A stretch of 45,687 bases of DNA from Paludibacter sp. GTDB lineage: Bacteria > Bacteroidota > Bacteroidia > Bacteroidales > Paludibacteraceae. The translations under genes and the position numbers were made by a program. Positions 30,246 to 40,896 of this stretch are shown here, piece after piece. The DNA lies in contig JARKQF010000023.1 of the NCBI GenBank assembly GCA_029973975.1, forward strand, positions 1 to 45,687, read 5' to 3'. Positions within the stretch are counted from its first letter, which is position 1, and each line of letters begins with the position of its first letter. The notes beneath the pieces are model-generated. The model saw nothing but the letters and a program-made list of their open reading frames with translations, searched no databases and was not told where the DNA came from.

Positions 30246-31757
30246 ATGGATGAAACATTAAAGCCGAAAGACAAAGTTCTCCTGATGCGGGATGAAGGAG
30301 AGGGTAACAAACTCAAAGTCGTGAGAGGCATCGACAAGAAAGGAAAGATTGACGCCATTGACCCGATGAAGGCGACGCAAACCGATTTTATCAAAATCGA
30401 CAAACACGCCGATCCACTCGAAAACTTTTTCAAGAACTTCTTTAATCAGGCTAAAAACCCCTCGCATACAGGTTTCTATGCGGTTACGGTTGATATGCTT
30501 GATAAAGTTCTAAAAATAAGCGAAAAAGATTTGGAAAAGTACCGTATCAATCCGAAAGATTACCTAAGCAATGAGCAGGAACAATCGACTAAAACAACAG
30601 AAAAAGAAAAAGAAAAAGAAAAAGAAACAGTAACCACAAAAACAGAAGAAAAAATGGAAACGTCAACAAAACAAAGTACAAACGAACAGACGAATGATTT
30701 TACCCAGTTCGACACCAACCGCATTCCTGAAAGCGAGTATCAGAAATATGGCATCAAACCTGAAAATTTGGAAGGTGAACTCAAAGCGATGAGTTACGGC
30801 TATAAATCCCCGCACCTTGTCGATATTAATCCTAATATCGACGGAATGGACTATCCGATGAAAGCCCGCCTGTCATTGGAAGAACAACCTGACGGAAGCC
30901 TGAAATTCATTCCGCATCCCTTTCAGCAACAGGTCGATTTGGATAAACCGTTTCAAGGAATTATGCTGCCAAATGATGTGAAAGAAAACCTGTTGGCAAC
31001 AGGCAATGCCGGTCGTGTCGTAGAATTACAACCCAACGGCGAAAAAATACCGTCGTTGGTATCTATCGACAAACTGACCAACCGGTTGGAAGCCGTACCG
31101 CTTGACAAGCTGACTGTTTCTCAAAACCTCAAAGGTGCGGAACTATCTCCCGAACAGCAACAGGCGCTCAAAGAGGGGAAGAAAGTATTGGTCGAGGAAA
31201 TGACCTCTAAGAGTACTATCGGCACGGAGAACCCCCGAAAGTTCGATGCTTACGTTCAGTTCAACGCTGCCAAAGGTGGATACGATTTTTCCTACGACGG
31301 ATTAGGCCGTAATAAGTATAGGCAAGAGAACAAACGGGAACAAAGTCAAAGTCAAAACGATGACCAGCAGAATAAAGTCCGTATTCCCAAAAAACTCTTA
31401 GGAGTAGATTTGGACGATAAACAACAAAACTCACTCCGTGAAGGTAAATCGGTCTATGTGCAGGGAATGTTGAAAGACGAAAAAGGCGAACCTTTCAACG
31501 CATACGTGAAAGTAAATCAGGAAAAAGGCAAACTTGACTTTTTCAAATGGAATCCCGATAGAGCCAAAAAGCAGGGAGCAGACATTAAAGTAGCCGAAGG
31601 AAACAAAACACAGGTGGCTGTTAATTCGCAAGGAAAAACCAATGAAGCGACCAAACATTCCAAAGAGCCCTTGAAACAAGGTCAGCAGCAACCGACCGAA
31701 AATCAGCAACAGAACAATCGACGAACTGTAAAGAAAAATACAGGACATAAAATGTAA
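30246..31757 (+). CDS. DUF4099/DUF3945 protein of the ICE
   Basis: A 503-aa soluble protein. The N-terminal part (about 1-115) resembles DUF4099, with PLENFFKNFFNQAKNPSHTG. A Lys/Glu/Thr-rich low-complexity linker (about 115-155) is encoded partly by four GAAAAA hexamers. Then come repeated DUF3945-type modules: LSPEQQQALKEGKKVLVEEM, later LDDKQQNSLREGKSVYVQGM, each followed by FDAYVQFNAAKG-like strands. The C-terminus is Gln/Asn-rich. It is conserved in CTnDOT-type ICEs upstream of topB; its function is unknown. The topB start follows after 30 bases, and a GCCA-box promoter lies upstream. Confidence 0.7.
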   Translation: MDETLKPKDKVLLMRDEGEGNKLKVVRGIDKKGKIDAIDPMKATQTDFIKIDKHADPLENFFKNFFNQAKNPSHTGFYAVTVDMLDKVLKISEKDLEKYRINPKDYLSNEQEQSTKTTEKEKEKEKETVTTKTEEKMETSTKQSTNEQTNDFTQFDTNRIPESEYQKYGIKPENLEGELKAMSYGYKSPHLVDINPNIDGMDYPMKARLSLEEQPDGSLKFIPHPFQQQVDLDKPFQGIMLPNDVKENLLATGNAGRVVELQPNGEKIPSLVSIDKLTNRLEAVPLDKLTVSQNLKGAELSPEQQQALKEGKKVLVEEMTSKSTIGTENPRKFDAYVQFNAAKGGYDFSYDGLGRNKYRQENKREQSQSQNDDQQNKVRIPKKLLGVDLDDKQQNSLREGKSVYVQGMLKDEKGEPFNAYVKVNQEKGKLDFFKWNPDRAKKQGADIKVAEGNKTQVAVNSQGKTNEATKHSKEPLKQGQQQPTENQQQNNRRTVKKNTGHKM

Positions 31758-31762
31758 AATCA

Positions 31763-31776
31763 ACCACTAAAAAAAA
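31763..31776 (+). promoter_or_regulatory. ACCACTAAAAAAAA motif before topB
   Basis: This copy lies 11 bases before the topB start codon, in the ribosome-binding position, as at mobA and the DUF1896 gene. No hairpin precedes it here. Confidence 0.45.
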
Positions 31777-31787
31777 CCACATCAAAA

Positions 31788-33878
31788 ATGAAAGTAATAA
31801 TTGCAGAAAAACCAAGCGTAGCCCGTGATATAGCGGCTATCGTTGGTGCGAGTAACCGCAAGGACGGTTATTTGGAAGGTAACGGATATTGTGTTGCATG
31901 GGCATTAGGCCACCTCGTTGGATTGGCGATGCCGCAGGATTATGGTATCACAGGATTTCAGGCTGAAAACCTACCGATACTTCCGTCAGAATTTAAGTTG
32001 CTGCCCCGTCAAGTAAAGGACGGCAAGGAATACAAGCCCGATCCGGGAACGATGAAGCAACTAAAAGTTATCCGAGAACTATTCAATAAATGCGAGCGTA
32101 TCGTGGTTGCAACCGATGCGGGTCGCGAAGGAGAGCTAATATTCAGATACATTTATAGTTATTTGGAGTGTAATAAACCTTTCGACCGTCTTTGGATAAG
32201 TTCGCTTACCGACCAAGCTATACGAAAAGGGCTGGAAAATCTTCGTCCGGGAAAAGAATATGACAACTTGTACGGTTCCGCCAAAGCACGCAGCCAAGCC
32301 GATTGGATTGTTGGAATAAACGCTTCGCAAGCCCTTTCCATATCAGCCGGACACGGCGTATGGTCGTTAGGCAGGGTACAAACGCCCACACTTGCGATGA
32401 TATGCAGCCGATACCTCGAAAACAAGGAGTTCAAACCACAAACTTATTTTCAATTCAGATTGCACACAGCAAAAGATGAAATCCAATTTGCTGTAATTTC
32501 TACCGAACGGTACAATACGAAACAGGATGCAGACACAATCTTAGAGCGTATCCGCTCGTCAGAATCAGTCCGCATCGTCAATATGGAAACGAAACAAGGA
32601 CGTCAGGAACCGCCATTACTTTATGACCTGACCACCTTGCAGAAAGAAGCCAATAGCCGGCACGGTTTTTCGGCAGATAAAACCCTGTCGGTGGCACAAT
32701 CGCTTTATGAAGCCAAGCTCATTTCTTATCCGAGAACCGGAAGCCGTTATATTTCCGATGACGTTTTTGCTGAAATACCGGCCCTAATCAGTATGCTTTC
32801 TAATCATTCTTCATTCGGCAACTATGCAAAAACATTGTCGGAAGCAAGTCTGAACAGGCGTTCAGTAAACGACAAGAAAGTTACCGACCACCACGCCCTG
32901 ATAATTACCGAAAATACGCCGAAAGATATTTCAGCCGACCAGTGTATTATCTATGATATGATTGCTGCCCGGCTATTGGAAGCCTTTTCGGGTAAATGTA
33001 CCAAAGAAAACACAAACGTTTCTTTGGATGCTGCGGGCGTTCCGTTTTCGGTTAAAGGCAGTGTTGTCCTTATTCCGGGTTGGAGAGCGGTATTGAATGC
33101 ACCCGATGATGAGAAAGGCGAAGATGATGTTTCTACACTTCCTTTCTTATCCAATGGCGACGTACTTCCTATTAACGGAACGGATTTATTGGAGAAACAA
33201 ACCAAGCCCCGTCCGTTGCACACGGAAAGCAGTCTATTGTCTTCAATGGAAACCTGCGGCAAAGATCTGACCGATGAAGCTGAGCGGGAAGCCATTAAAG
33301 AATCGGGTATCGGTACACCTGCTACACGAGCAAGTATTATTGAAACCTTATTTTCACGTGAGTATATCATAAGGGAGAAAAAATCCCTTGTGCCGACCAA
33401 CAAAGGATTGGTGGTGTATTTAGCTGTCCGTGATAAAAAGATTGCGGATATCGGTATGACGGGCGAATGGGAAAGTGCCCTGAATGAGATAGCTTCGGGA
33501 GAAATGAATGCAGATACTTTCCACAGGGGGATTGCAGTGTATGCCGCGCAGATTACCACCGAACTGTTGGGAAGTAAAATTGAAGGCGGCAATACAAAAG
33601 AAAGTTGTCCGTGTCCGAAATGTAAAAATGGTCAGATCGTTTTCTACCCAAAAGTAGCCAAGTGTAATAACGAAGATTGCGGATTGACTGTGTTCCGGAA
33701 CAAGTCGGGCAAGGACCTGACCGATGGACAACTGAAAGACCTGCTCACCAAAGGGAAAACAGGCATTATCAAAGGTTTTAAGAGCAAAAAAAATAAGTTT
33801 TTTGATGCTGCTATCGCTTTTGACGAAGCCTATAAAACAGTTTTTGAATTTCCTCCGAGAAACAAAAAACGGAAATAA
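31788..33878 (+). CDS. topB: DNA topoisomerase III (type IA)
   Basis: A 696-aa type IA topoisomerase. The TOPRIM domain spans EKPSVARDIA at the N-terminus and TDAGREGELIF near residue 110. The active-site Tyr is Y314 in ISYPRTGSRYI. The C-terminal end has a zinc ribbon (CPCPKCKNG and CNNEDC, about 603-625). It relaxes single-stranded or catenated DNA and is commonly encoded by Bacteroidales ICEs, where it presumably helps process transfer intermediates. All motifs appear intact. It is followed by a terminator hairpin. Confidence 0.9.
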   Translation: MKVIIAEKPSVARDIAAIVGASNRKDGYLEGNGYCVAWALGHLVGLAMPQDYGITGFQAENLPILPSEFKLLPRQVKDGKEYKPDPGTMKQLKVIRELFNKCERIVVATDAGREGELIFRYIYSYLECNKPFDRLWISSLTDQAIRKGLENLRPGKEYDNLYGSAKARSQADWIVGINASQALSISAGHGVWSLGRVQTPTLAMICSRYLENKEFKPQTYFQFRLHTAKDEIQFAVISTERYNTKQDADTILERIRSSESVRIVNMETKQGRQEPPLLYDLTTLQKEANSRHGFSADKTLSVAQSLYEAKLISYPRTGSRYISDDVFAEIPALISMLSNHSSFGNYAKTLSEASLNRRSVNDKKVTDHHALIITENTPKDISADQCIIYDMIAARLLEAFSGKCTKENTNVSLDAAGVPFSVKGSVVLIPGWRAVLNAPDDEKGEDDVSTLPFLSNGDVLPINGTDLLEKQTKPRPLHTESSLLSSMETCGKDLTDEAEREAIKESGIGTPATRASIIETLFSREYIIREKKSLVPTNKGLVVYLAVRDKKIADIGMTGEWESALNEIASGEMNADTFHRGIAVYAAQITTELLGSKIEGGNTKESCPCPKCKNGQIVFYPKVAKCNNEDCGLTVFRNKSGKDLTDGQLKDLLTKGKTGIIKGFKSKKNKFFDAAIAFDEAYKTVFEFPPRNKKRK

Positions 33879-33954
33879 AAGTAGTATCTTTACCGCTAAG
33901 AAAGTTCATACAGCCACAAGTTTGACGAGAAATTGTTGGATATGTACTGTTGGA

Positions 33955-33994
33955 TTTTTTTAGTGGTGGCACTGGGGAGGGATACCCCGGTGCC
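33955..33994 (+). terminator. Terminator after topB, with inverted ACCACTAAAAAAA copy
   Basis: GGCACTGGGG (33968-33977) pairs with CCCCGGTGCC (33985-33994, one wobble) and TTTTG follows, giving a terminator. Directly before it lies TTTTTTTAGTGGT (33955-33967), the reverse of the ACCACTAAAAAAA motif. A forward copy at 34021 follows, so the hairpin sits inside a pair of inverted motifs. Confidence 0.6.
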
Positions 33995-34020
33995 TTTTGC
34001 ATATCTACATCAACAATTTT

Positions 34021-34032
34021 ACCACTAAAAAA
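34021..34032 (+). promoter_or_regulatory. ACCACTAAAAAA motif before the DUF1896 gene
   Basis: This copy lies nine bases before the ATG at 34042. The following TTCATCAG is similar to the bases after the traE copy (TTCAATAG), so conservation extends beyond the A-run. Confidence 0.45.
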
Positions 34033-34041
34033 TTCATCAGT

Positions 34042-34488
34042 ATGAAATACAATTCAAACTTAGAGCCTGCGGAAATGTCCTACTTCCGCCTTAATTTACT
34101 ATCCTTTTTACGTGATTCCCACCCCGACAAAGCCAACGACCTTTCCTTTATTACAGGACGTGGGGATATGGCAGCCGAAGCGTACAGCGAAGCCGTAAAA
34201 AGTGGTTTAGACCATATTCAGACAGCCGAAATTGCCAACGAAACCTTATTCAAAGGTTTGCATTTCTCTCCTTACAATGTGATTGTTGAAATTCTTTGGA
34301 ACGAGTTCTTCGACGAAGTTTCTCCCAATGAAGCCCAAGCAAAGGCAAAAGAACTATTGCCCGAATGTCAAGCGGTATTTTCCAACTACAACCTGAACGA
34401 TGATTTTGCCGAGACGACCGAGTACCAGTCGCTCTATACGGAGCTTGTCGGCACAATCCTGATTTTGCTCGAAAATGAGTTACAATAA
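34042..34488 (+). CDS. DUF1896 family protein
   Basis: A 148-aa helical protein that I match to DUF1896, a family found in Bacteroidota mobile elements upstream of large methylase-helicase genes. Landmarks are [20 protein letters not shown] and [20 protein letters not shown]. There is no signal peptide, membrane helix or catalytic motif. The ATG at 34042 follows the ACCACTAAAAAA motif by nine bases, and an upstream in-frame extension is unlikely. It overlaps the next gene by 14 bases, so a functional link with the large protein is likely. Confidence 0.7.
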   Translation: MKYNSNLEPAEMSYFRLNLLSFLRDSHPDKANDLSFITGRGDMAAEAYSEAVKSGLDHIQTAEIANETLFKGLHFSPYNVIVEILWNEFFDEVSPNEAQAKAKELLPECQAVFSNYNLNDDFAETTEYQSLYTELVGTILILLENELQ

Positions 34489-37400
34489 GCGCACTCATTT
34501 ACGTCAGAACATTGATGCTATCAAGTTGGCGTTAAGGCTCGACAAGGAACAGAAGAGAGCAACTCCCGAAGAGCGGGAAATACTCGCCAACTATTCAGGT
34601 TTCGGAGGAATTAAGGCAATTCTTAATCCTGCGGAAAAGCCCGAAGATATTGAGCGGTGGTCTAAATCCGAAATCGAGCTTTTTCCCTTAGTGCAGGAAC
34701 TTCACGAGGTACTCCGTGAAAGTTCTCCCACACCGGAAGTTTACAAACGCTATGTCAGTTCCTTGAAAAGCTCTATCCTAACGGCATTTTATACGCCGAA
34801 GCCTGTTATTAATGCGTTGGCGGATGCCTTAAAAGATAGCGGTATCACACCGACTCGCTTCTTAGAACCCAGTGCCGGCACAGGTGCTTTTATTGCCTCT
34901 TTCAAAGAAATCGCACCCGAAGCCAAAGTAACCGGATTTGAAAAGGATTTGCTTACGGGAAAAATCCTCTCACACCGTTACCCGCAAGATAAAGTGCGGA
35001 TTGAGGGTTACGAGAAAATGGAAGGACGTTACGCACAGCATTTTGATGTGATAGCATCCAATATTCCATTTGGCGATATTGCCGTATTTGACCCGCTGTT
35101 ATCCACCCACGAGATACCGGCGGTCAAACAATCGACACAGGCTATCCACAACTACTTTTTTACCAAAAGCGTTATGACGGCAAGAGAGGGCGGAATAATC
35201 GCCTTTATCACTTCACAGGGCGTTCTTAATTCAGAGCAAAACAAGCCGATACGTGAATACCTGATGAGCACCTGCGATGTGGTTTCGGCTGTCCGCTTAC
35301 CGAACAACCTCTTTACCGACCACGCCGGAACTGATGTCGGCAGCGATTTGATTATCCTGCAACGCAACAGTCAAAATACGGAATTGAATCAACGGCAGCA
35401 GAATTTTATCGAATCCCGCAAGTTGTCAAACGGTATTTCCATCAACAACCTGTTCCGTGATTTCGACAGGGTGGTGCAGACCGGTTCAAAGATAGATACC
35501 GACCCATACGGCAAACCTGCCATTGTCTTCACGCACGAGGGTGGAGTGGACGGTATCGCCAAAGACCTGCGGAAAATGCTGGATGAAGATTTTTCCCGAC
35601 ATTTGGATTTACAACTATACCAAAGCTTTGCACAAGATACTTCGGAACAAAAACAAATAAAGTCTTTGCCCACCGAAGAAATAGAGTTGAAACCTGAATC
35701 AGAAGAAGCCGTATATGCCAACGACCTCAATCCTCTTTGGCAAACGGATGAACTTGACCCTTTTTGGGAAGCACTTGAAGAACATTGGTTTTCTGATAAA
35801 AATATGCTATCACGGAATGAAAGAGAAACTCATACCATAGAACAATCGACTAAAAATGAATCTGAAAAGCAAACCCTAAACAAGCCAACTTCCGGATTGG
35901 CAACTACTCTTTTCGATATGGACAAGCCTGCCATTAAAAAAGAGCCGACTCCGGAGGCAAAACCGAAGCCTGTTACAGAGCAACCATTAATTACGCTCTA
36001 TGACCTTTTCGGATTTACCCAAGAGGAACGCAGTCAGGCTAATAAACCAAGAAAACGGAGCAAGAAGCCTCAAAAGCAGGAAAGCAAACCACAAGAACTT
36101 CTTTTTATGGATTGGCGGGAAGAATTGCAGTATGAAGCCACTCAAAAAAGGGAACAGTTGCAACAGGAAACAGCACAGGCTTATCCTGTATTTGATGCAC
36201 GTCGGGAAGAACAATTGGAAAACCTTCGGGCGGAAGCTGAACGGGAACAACAGGAGCGTTTGAAACCTGTCCCTTTCCAACCGGAAGATATTCCATCCCA
36301 TTATCGGGAAGGCACATTGGTAACGGACAATAACAACCGTATCGGTTATTTACGTGATTTGAACGGATTTCAGCCGATGTTCCATCCGCTTCAGCTCACC
36401 GGAACACAGCAGGCGAAAGCATCCCTTTACATCGAAATACGGGATACTTATCACCACCTGTACAGCAACGAAGCAACAAGGTTGGAAGCCAATCCCGCCT
36501 TGCGTGAAATGCTCAACAGGCTTTATGATGATTTTACCCGTCGTTTCGGAAACATAAACGACGCGAAAAACCTGAGCCTTATTAAAATGGATGCCGGAGG
36601 AACGGAAATTCTGTCCCTTGAACGCTATGTCAACGGCAAAGCTGTCAAAGCCGATATTTTCCAACAACCGGTTGCTTTCAATCCGAACGAAATAACTTCT
36701 GCCGATAACGCACGGGAAGCCCTGACCGCTTCGCTCAACAAATACGCGACCGTTAATCTTGACTATATGGCAAGGCTTACAGGTGGCACTTCGGAAGAGA
36801 TTTTAGGCGAGCTCAAAGGGCAGGTGTTCTTTAATCCGATGATCGGTGCTTATGAAATCGCGGACAAGTTCATAAGTGGCAATGTAATTTCCAAAGCCGA
36901 ATACGTCGAACGTTATCTGGACAATCATCCCGATAATGAATCCGCAAAAGAATCCCTCACAGCACTTCGGGAAGCAACGCCCCGTCCAATACCGTTTGAG
37001 GATTTGGACTTCAATTTTGGAGAACGATGGATTCCGACAGGCATTTACAGCAAGTATGCTTCGTACTTGTTCGATACCGATGTGTCGGTACACTATGCAC
37101 AAAGCCGGGATGAATACAGTCTGAAAGCCGACCATAAGAATATCAAGATTTGGGATCAATACGCTGTCAAGGCACAAAGTCGGAGTTATGACGGAATTGC
37201 GTTGATGAAACACGCTTTGCACAATACCTCTCCCGATATTACCAAGAAAGTACGAAAATTGGTTGACGGAGAAATGCAAGACGTTAAAGTGAGAGATTCC
37301 GAATCCATCCAACTCGCCAATTCCAAGATTGACGAGATACGCAACGGTTTTACCGAATGGTTGGGTGAACAGTCGCAGGAGTTCAAAGACCGGTTGGCGG

Positions 37401-40219
37401 ATAAATACAACCGCACGTTCAACTGCTTCGTTCGTCCCGATTACGACGGCAGCCATCAGGAGTTTCCCGGATTGGACTTGAAAGGTTTGGGTATTCCCGA
37501 CCTCTACAAGAGCCAAAAAGATGCGGTTTGGATGGATAAACTCAACGGCGGGGGCATTATCGACCACGAGGTGGGCGGTGGAAAAACCTTGATAATGTGC
37601 GTGAGTGCCTACGAGAAAAAACGGTTGGGATTGGTTAACAAACCCCTCATTATGGCTCTCAAAGCCAATGTACACGAGATAGCCCAAACTTTCTGTACGG
37701 CTTATCCCAATGCGAAAGTACTGTATCCGGGTAAGGAAGATTTTACCCCTGCAAAACGGGCGAAGATCTTCAACGAAATGAAGAACAACAACTGGGATGC
37801 CATTATTTTGACGCACGAGCAATTTGGTATGATCCCCCAGTCGCCCGAGATACAGCAACGCATCTTACAGGCGGAACTCGATTCGGTCGAAGAAAATTTG
37901 GAAGTATTAAGGGCACAGGGCAAGGAAATTTCCCGTGCAATGGAGAAAGGTCTGGTTAAGCGACAACTTAATCTTGAAGCCAAGTTAAATACGATCGCTT
38001 ATCAGATTGAAAACCGGAAAGATGATACGGTAGATTTCCGTCTTATGGGTATCGACCACTTGTACGTTGATGAATCGCACCGCTTCAAGAACCTGACCTT
38101 TACCACCCGCCACGACCGTGTGGCAGGTCTGGGAAATGCCGAAGGCTCACAACGTGCCCTGAATATGCTGTTCGCCTTGCGTACCATTCAGGACAGGACG
38201 GGAAAGGATTTGGGAGCCACTTTTCTTTCAGGTACAACCATTTCCAATTCGCTGACCGAGTTATACTTGCTTTTCAAGTATCTCCGGCCAAACGAACTGG
38301 AACGGCAGAACATAAATACGTTCGATGCCTGGGCGGCTATTTTTGCCAAAAAATCGATAGACTATGAATTTTCGGTAACGAACGAGATTGTACAGAAAGA
38401 ACGCTTCCGGTATTTTATCAAAGTACCCGAATTGGCGGCTTTTTATGCCGAAATTACGGATTATCGCTCCGCCGAAGATATTGGCATCGACCGGCCTGTC
38501 AAGAATGAAATCCTGCACAATATTCCGCCTACGCCCGACCAGCAGGAATTTATTCAGAAGTTGGTAGAGTTCGCTAAAACAGGCAAAGGAGAAATCTTAG
38601 GACGTGCTCCGCTATCGGAAAGCGAAGAAAAAGCAAAGATGCTGATTGCAACGGATTATGCCCGCAAAATGTCACTCGATATGCGGTTAATTGACCCCGT
38701 AAAGTACGACGACCATATAGATAACAAAGCTTCACACGTTGCTAAAATGGTAGCGGATTATTACAACAAGTTTGACCAACATAGCGCTACTCAGTTTGTT
38801 TTCTCTGATTTGGGGACCTACAAACCCGGCGAATGGAATCCCTGTTCCGAGATAAAGCGTAAACTGATGGATGACTATGGAATCCCCGCTCACGAAATAC
38901 GCTTTATTCAGGAGGCAAAGACGGACAAGGCTCGCAAAACGATGATAAAGGATATGAACGAGGGCAAGATCCGTGTTTTGTTTGGCTCTACCGAAATGTT
39001 GGGAACAGGTGTAAATGCCCAAAAACGATGCGTTGCCATTCATCATTTGGATGCTCCTTGGCGACCGTCCGACCTTGAACAGCGAGACGGTCGGGGAATC
39101 CGTAAAGGCAACGATATTGCCAAACTGTATGCCGGCAATAAAGTGGATGTACTGATTTACGCTGTTGAAAAATCATTGGACGCTTATAAATTTGGTTTGT
39201 TGCATAACAAGCAGCTGTTTATCCGCCAGTTGAAAAACAACTCAATGGGTAGCCGTACCATCGACGAGGGGAGTATGGATGAAAAAGGCGGAATGAACTT
39301 TTCTGAATATGTGGCTATCCTTTCCGGTAATACCGAACTGTTGGAAAAAGCCCGCTTGGAGAAGAAGATTGCTTCCCTTGAATCGGAACGACAGGCGTTT
39401 ACCAGAGGTAAATCATCATCCCGCCATAAGCTGGAAGGTATTATGTCCGATGTGGAGAAAAATAACGGTATAATTAGCCGTATATCCAAAGATATGGAAG
39501 CATTTAATTCCCGTGTTCAGTTTCAATCGGATGGCGTTACCCGCCTGAATCCTGTTTTATTGGACGGTTTGCAGGGAAGTAATCCGAAAGAGGTTGGAAT
39601 AAAATTAAATGAGATAGCCGACAAAGCCCGGACTCACGGAGCACACGATAAAATTGGTACACTTTATGATTTTGATTTATTGGTAAAATCCGAAACGAGC
39701 AATAAAGACGGTTTTGATGTGATACAAAACCGTTTTTTTGCCAAAGGGGAAGGAGGTATTCTTTACAATTACAATCACGGTTATATTGCTTCTGACCCGA
39801 AGACAGCAGCACAAAATTTTCTGAATGCACTTGATACGATGCCTAAATTGTTGGAGAAATACCAATCGGATAATGAGAAATTGCAAAAGGATATTCCCGT
39901 TCTCAAAGATGTCGTCGAAGCCACTTGGCGGAAAGAACCTGAACTGAAAGTGCTGAAAGATGACCTGATTAAATTGGACCGTGAAATCCAACTCTCGCTA
40001 CAACCACTCGAGGAGAGTGAGGGGCAGGAGAGCGTACAGAACGATGCCGTTTCGGTAAACAGTGCAAACCAACCTACTGCCTCTGTCCGGGAGACTTCTT
40101 TACCCAACAATTTACAGGGAGTGAAAGAAATTATGGGCGACAGGCTTTTAATTGCATCGGAGGGTGGTAGTTCGCTGAAAGTAGAGAAGAAAGATACATC
40201 TAAGGGTTTCAAGATTTGA
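34475..40219 (+). CDS. Giant N6-methylase/SNF2-helicase protein, anti-restriction-like
   Basis: A 1914-aa protein. The N-terminal domain is an N6-adenine-type methylase with motif [12 protein letters not shown] (about residue 130) and NIPFG (about 195) where NPPF/Y is usual. A low-complexity charged middle (about 430-620) follows. The C-terminal half is an SNF2-type helicase with GGGKTLIM (about 1033), DESHRFKN (about 1198) and [10 protein letters not shown] (about 1535), then a coiled-coil tail. Such proteins are carried by many ICEs and resemble the phage P1 DarB-type architecture. I infer that it protects incoming DNA from restriction; a purely DNA-remodelling role is possible. Residue NIPF may reduce or alter methyl transfer. 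Confidence 0.75.
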   Translation: MSYNKRTHLRQNIDAIKLALRLDKEQKRATPEEREILANYSGFGGIKAILNPAEKPEDIERWSKSEIELFPLVQELHEVLRESSPTPEVYKRYVSSLKSSILTAFYTPKPVINALADALKDSGITPTRFLEPSAGTGAFIASFKEIAPEAKVTGFEKDLLTGKILSHRYPQDKVRIEGYEKMEGRYAQHFDVIASNIPFGDIAVFDPLLSTHEIPAVKQSTQAIHNYFFTKSVMTAREGGIIAFITSQGVLNSEQNKPIREYLMSTCDVVSAVRLPNNLFTDHAGTDVGSDLIILQRNSQNTELNQRQQNFIESRKLSNGISINNLFRDFDRVVQTGSKIDTDPYGKPAIVFTHEGGVDGIAKDLRKMLDEDFSRHLDLQLYQSFAQDTSEQKQIKSLPTEEIELKPESEEAVYANDLNPLWQTDELDPFWEALEEHWFSDKNMLSRNERETHTIEQSTKNESEKQTLNKPTSGLATTLFDMDKPAIKKEPTPEAKPKPVTEQPLITLYDLFGFTQEERSQANKPRKRSKKPQKQESKPQELLFMDWREELQYEATQKREQLQQETAQAYPVFDARREEQLENLRAEAEREQQERLKPVPFQPEDIPSHYREGTLVTDNNNRIGYLRDLNGFQPMFHPLQLTGTQQAKASLYIEIRDTYHHLYSNEATRLEANPALREMLNRLYDDFTRRFGNINDAKNLSLIKMDAGGTEILSLERYVNGKAVKADIFQQPVAFNPNEITSADNAREALTASLNKYATVNLDYMARLTGGTSEEILGELKGQVFFNPMIGAYEIADKFISGNVISKAEYVERYLDNHPDNESAKESLTALREATPRPIPFEDLDFNFGERWIPTGIYSKYASYLFDTDVSVHYAQSRDEYSLKADHKNIKIWDQYAVKAQSRSYDGIALMKHALHNTSPDITKKVRKLVDGEMQDVKVRDSESIQLANSKIDEIRNGFTEWLGEQSQEFKDRLADKYNRTFNCFVRPDYDGSHQEFPGLDLKGLGIPDLYKSQKDAVWMDKLNGGGIIDHEVGGGKTLIMCVSAYEKKRLGLVNKPLIMALKANVHEIAQTFCTAYPNAKVLYPGKEDFTPAKRAKIFNEMKNNNWDAIILTHEQFGMIPQSPEIQQRILQAELDSVEENLEVLRAQGKEISRAMEKGLVKRQLNLEAKLNTIAYQIENRKDDTVDFRLMGIDHLYVDESHRFKNLTFTTRHDRVAGLGNAEGSQRALNMLFALRTIQDRTGKDLGATFLSGTTISNSLTELYLLFKYLRPNELERQNINTFDAWAAIFAKKSIDYEFSVTNEIVQKERFRYFIKVPELAAFYAEITDYRSAEDIGIDRPVKNEILHNIPPTPDQQEFIQKLVEFAKTGKGEILGRAPLSESEEKAKMLIATDYARKMSLDMRLIDPVKYDDHIDNKASHVAKMVADYYNKFDQHSATQFVFSDLGTYKPGEWNPCSEIKRKLMDDYGIPAHEIRFIQEAKTDKARKTMIKDMNEGKIRVLFGSTEMLGTGVNAQKRCVAIHHLDAPWRPSDLEQRDGRGIRKGNDIAKLYAGNKVDVLIYAVEKSLDAYKFGLLHNKQLFIRQLKNNSMGSRTIDEGSMDEKGGMNFSEYVAILSGNTELLEKARLEKKIASLESERQAFTRGKSSSRHKLEGIMSDVEKNNGIISRISKDMEAFNSRVQFQSDGVTRLNPVLLDGLQGSNPKEVGIKLNEIADKARTHGAHDKIGTLYDFDLLVKSETSNKDGFDVIQNRFFAKGEGGILYNYNHGYIASDPKTAAQNFLNALDTMPKLLEKYQSDNEKLQKDIPVLKDVVEATWRKEPELKVLKDDLIKLDREIQLSLQPLEESEGQESVQNDAVSVNSANQPTASVRETSLPNNLQGVKEIMGDRLLIASEGGSSLKVEKKDTSKGFKI

Positions 40220-40249
40220 TAATCTCACATAGGTTTTTATTGAAATTCT

Positions 40250-40286
40250 ATTTTGCCACAAATTTATCGTATATTTGTGGCAAAAT
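40250..40286 (+). promoter_or_regulatory. Operator-promoter of the AbiE pair
   Basis: A perfect 14-bp inverted repeat, ATTTTGCCACAAAT (40250-40263) and ATTTGTGGCAAAAT (40273-40286), is separated by nine bases. TATATTTG (40270-40277), a TAnnTTTG element, lies within it. AbiEi antitoxins are known to repress their own operon by binding inverted repeats in the promoter, so this is probably the autoregulatory site. The antitoxin ATG follows at 40294. Confidence 0.65.
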
Positions 40287-40293
40287 TATTTGT

Positions 40294-40896
40294 ATGCAAA
40301 GTGCTTTCAATCAAATTAAGGATAAAATCCTTTCTTCCGAGAGGGGAGAATTGTTCTTCCCTGACGATTTCTCTTCTTTCGGCTCGTCGGATGCTGTCCG
40401 CTCCGCCTTGGTGCGTTTGTGCCAGTCGGAAGTCATTATCCGTGTAGCACAAGGAATTTATTATTATCCTAAAATAGATACCAAATGGGGAAGTGGTATT
40501 ATTCCGCCAAGTATAGAAGAAGTCGCTAACGGTATTGCCAAACGGGACAGAGTGCGGATTATGCCGACAGGAGCATACGTTCTCAATATGCTTGGGTTAT
40601 CGACACAAGTTCCTGCAAATGTGGTTTTTGTTACCGACGGCTCTCCCCGTCGTGTTTCCATTGGCAAAGGCAAAGGTATTTTATTCAAACATACTTCCGA
40701 GATGCGTAATTTTGCCTATCAATCACAAATGATGATGTTGATAGTTACCGCTATGCGTGAAATAGGCGAAGGTAATATTACTTCTGAACAGCTTGAAATC
40801 ATTAAAACGCACTTGAAAAAAGTAAGTCCGGAACAATTTCAAAACGATATACAGTTGGCACCGATATGGGTGCGTAAAACCCTTCAAAACGTATGA
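40294..40896 (+). CDS. abiEi: AbiEi-like antitoxin (DUF6088)
   Basis: A 200-aa protein of the AbiEi/DUF6088 type, the antitoxin of a type IV toxin-antitoxin pair. The N-terminal half is a winged-helix-like domain (SAVRSALVRLCQSEVIIRVAQG-type, about 30-60, then GIYYYPK). The rest is the AbiEi C-terminal region (VANGIAKRDRVRIMPTGAYV, VFVTDGSPRRV). I chose the ATG at 40294, eight bases after the operator; the open frame extends upstream to 40216 but includes the promoter. It overlaps abiEii in ATGA, which helps keep expression balanced. It follows the big helicase gene by 74 bases. Confidence 0.75.
   Translation: MQSAFNQIKDKILSSERGELFFPDDFSSFGSSDAVRSALVRLCQSEVIIRVAQGIYYYPKIDTKWGSGIIPPSIEEVANGIAKRDRVRIMPTGAYVLNMLGLSTQVPANVVFVTDGSPRRVSIGKGKGILFKHTSEMRNFAYQSQMMMLIVTAMREIGEGNITSEQLEIIKTHLKKVSPEQFQNDIQLAPIWVRKTLQNV

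Noticed and set aside
30600-30623. GAAAAA hexamer tract as a phase-variable repeat
   Set aside because: The unit is a multiple of three and encodes a Lys/Glu linker, so changes in copy number would not switch the gene off.
36803-37858. Long minus-strand ORF (351 codons) opposite the methylase-helicase gene
   Set aside because: It is antisense to a frame with clear conserved motifs and is a shadow of its codon bias; no recognisable domain is seen.
40252-40255. TTTG as the -33 element of the AbiE promoter
   Set aside because: Only 14 bases separate it from TATATTTG, shorter than the usual 19-21, so only the -7 element is called.
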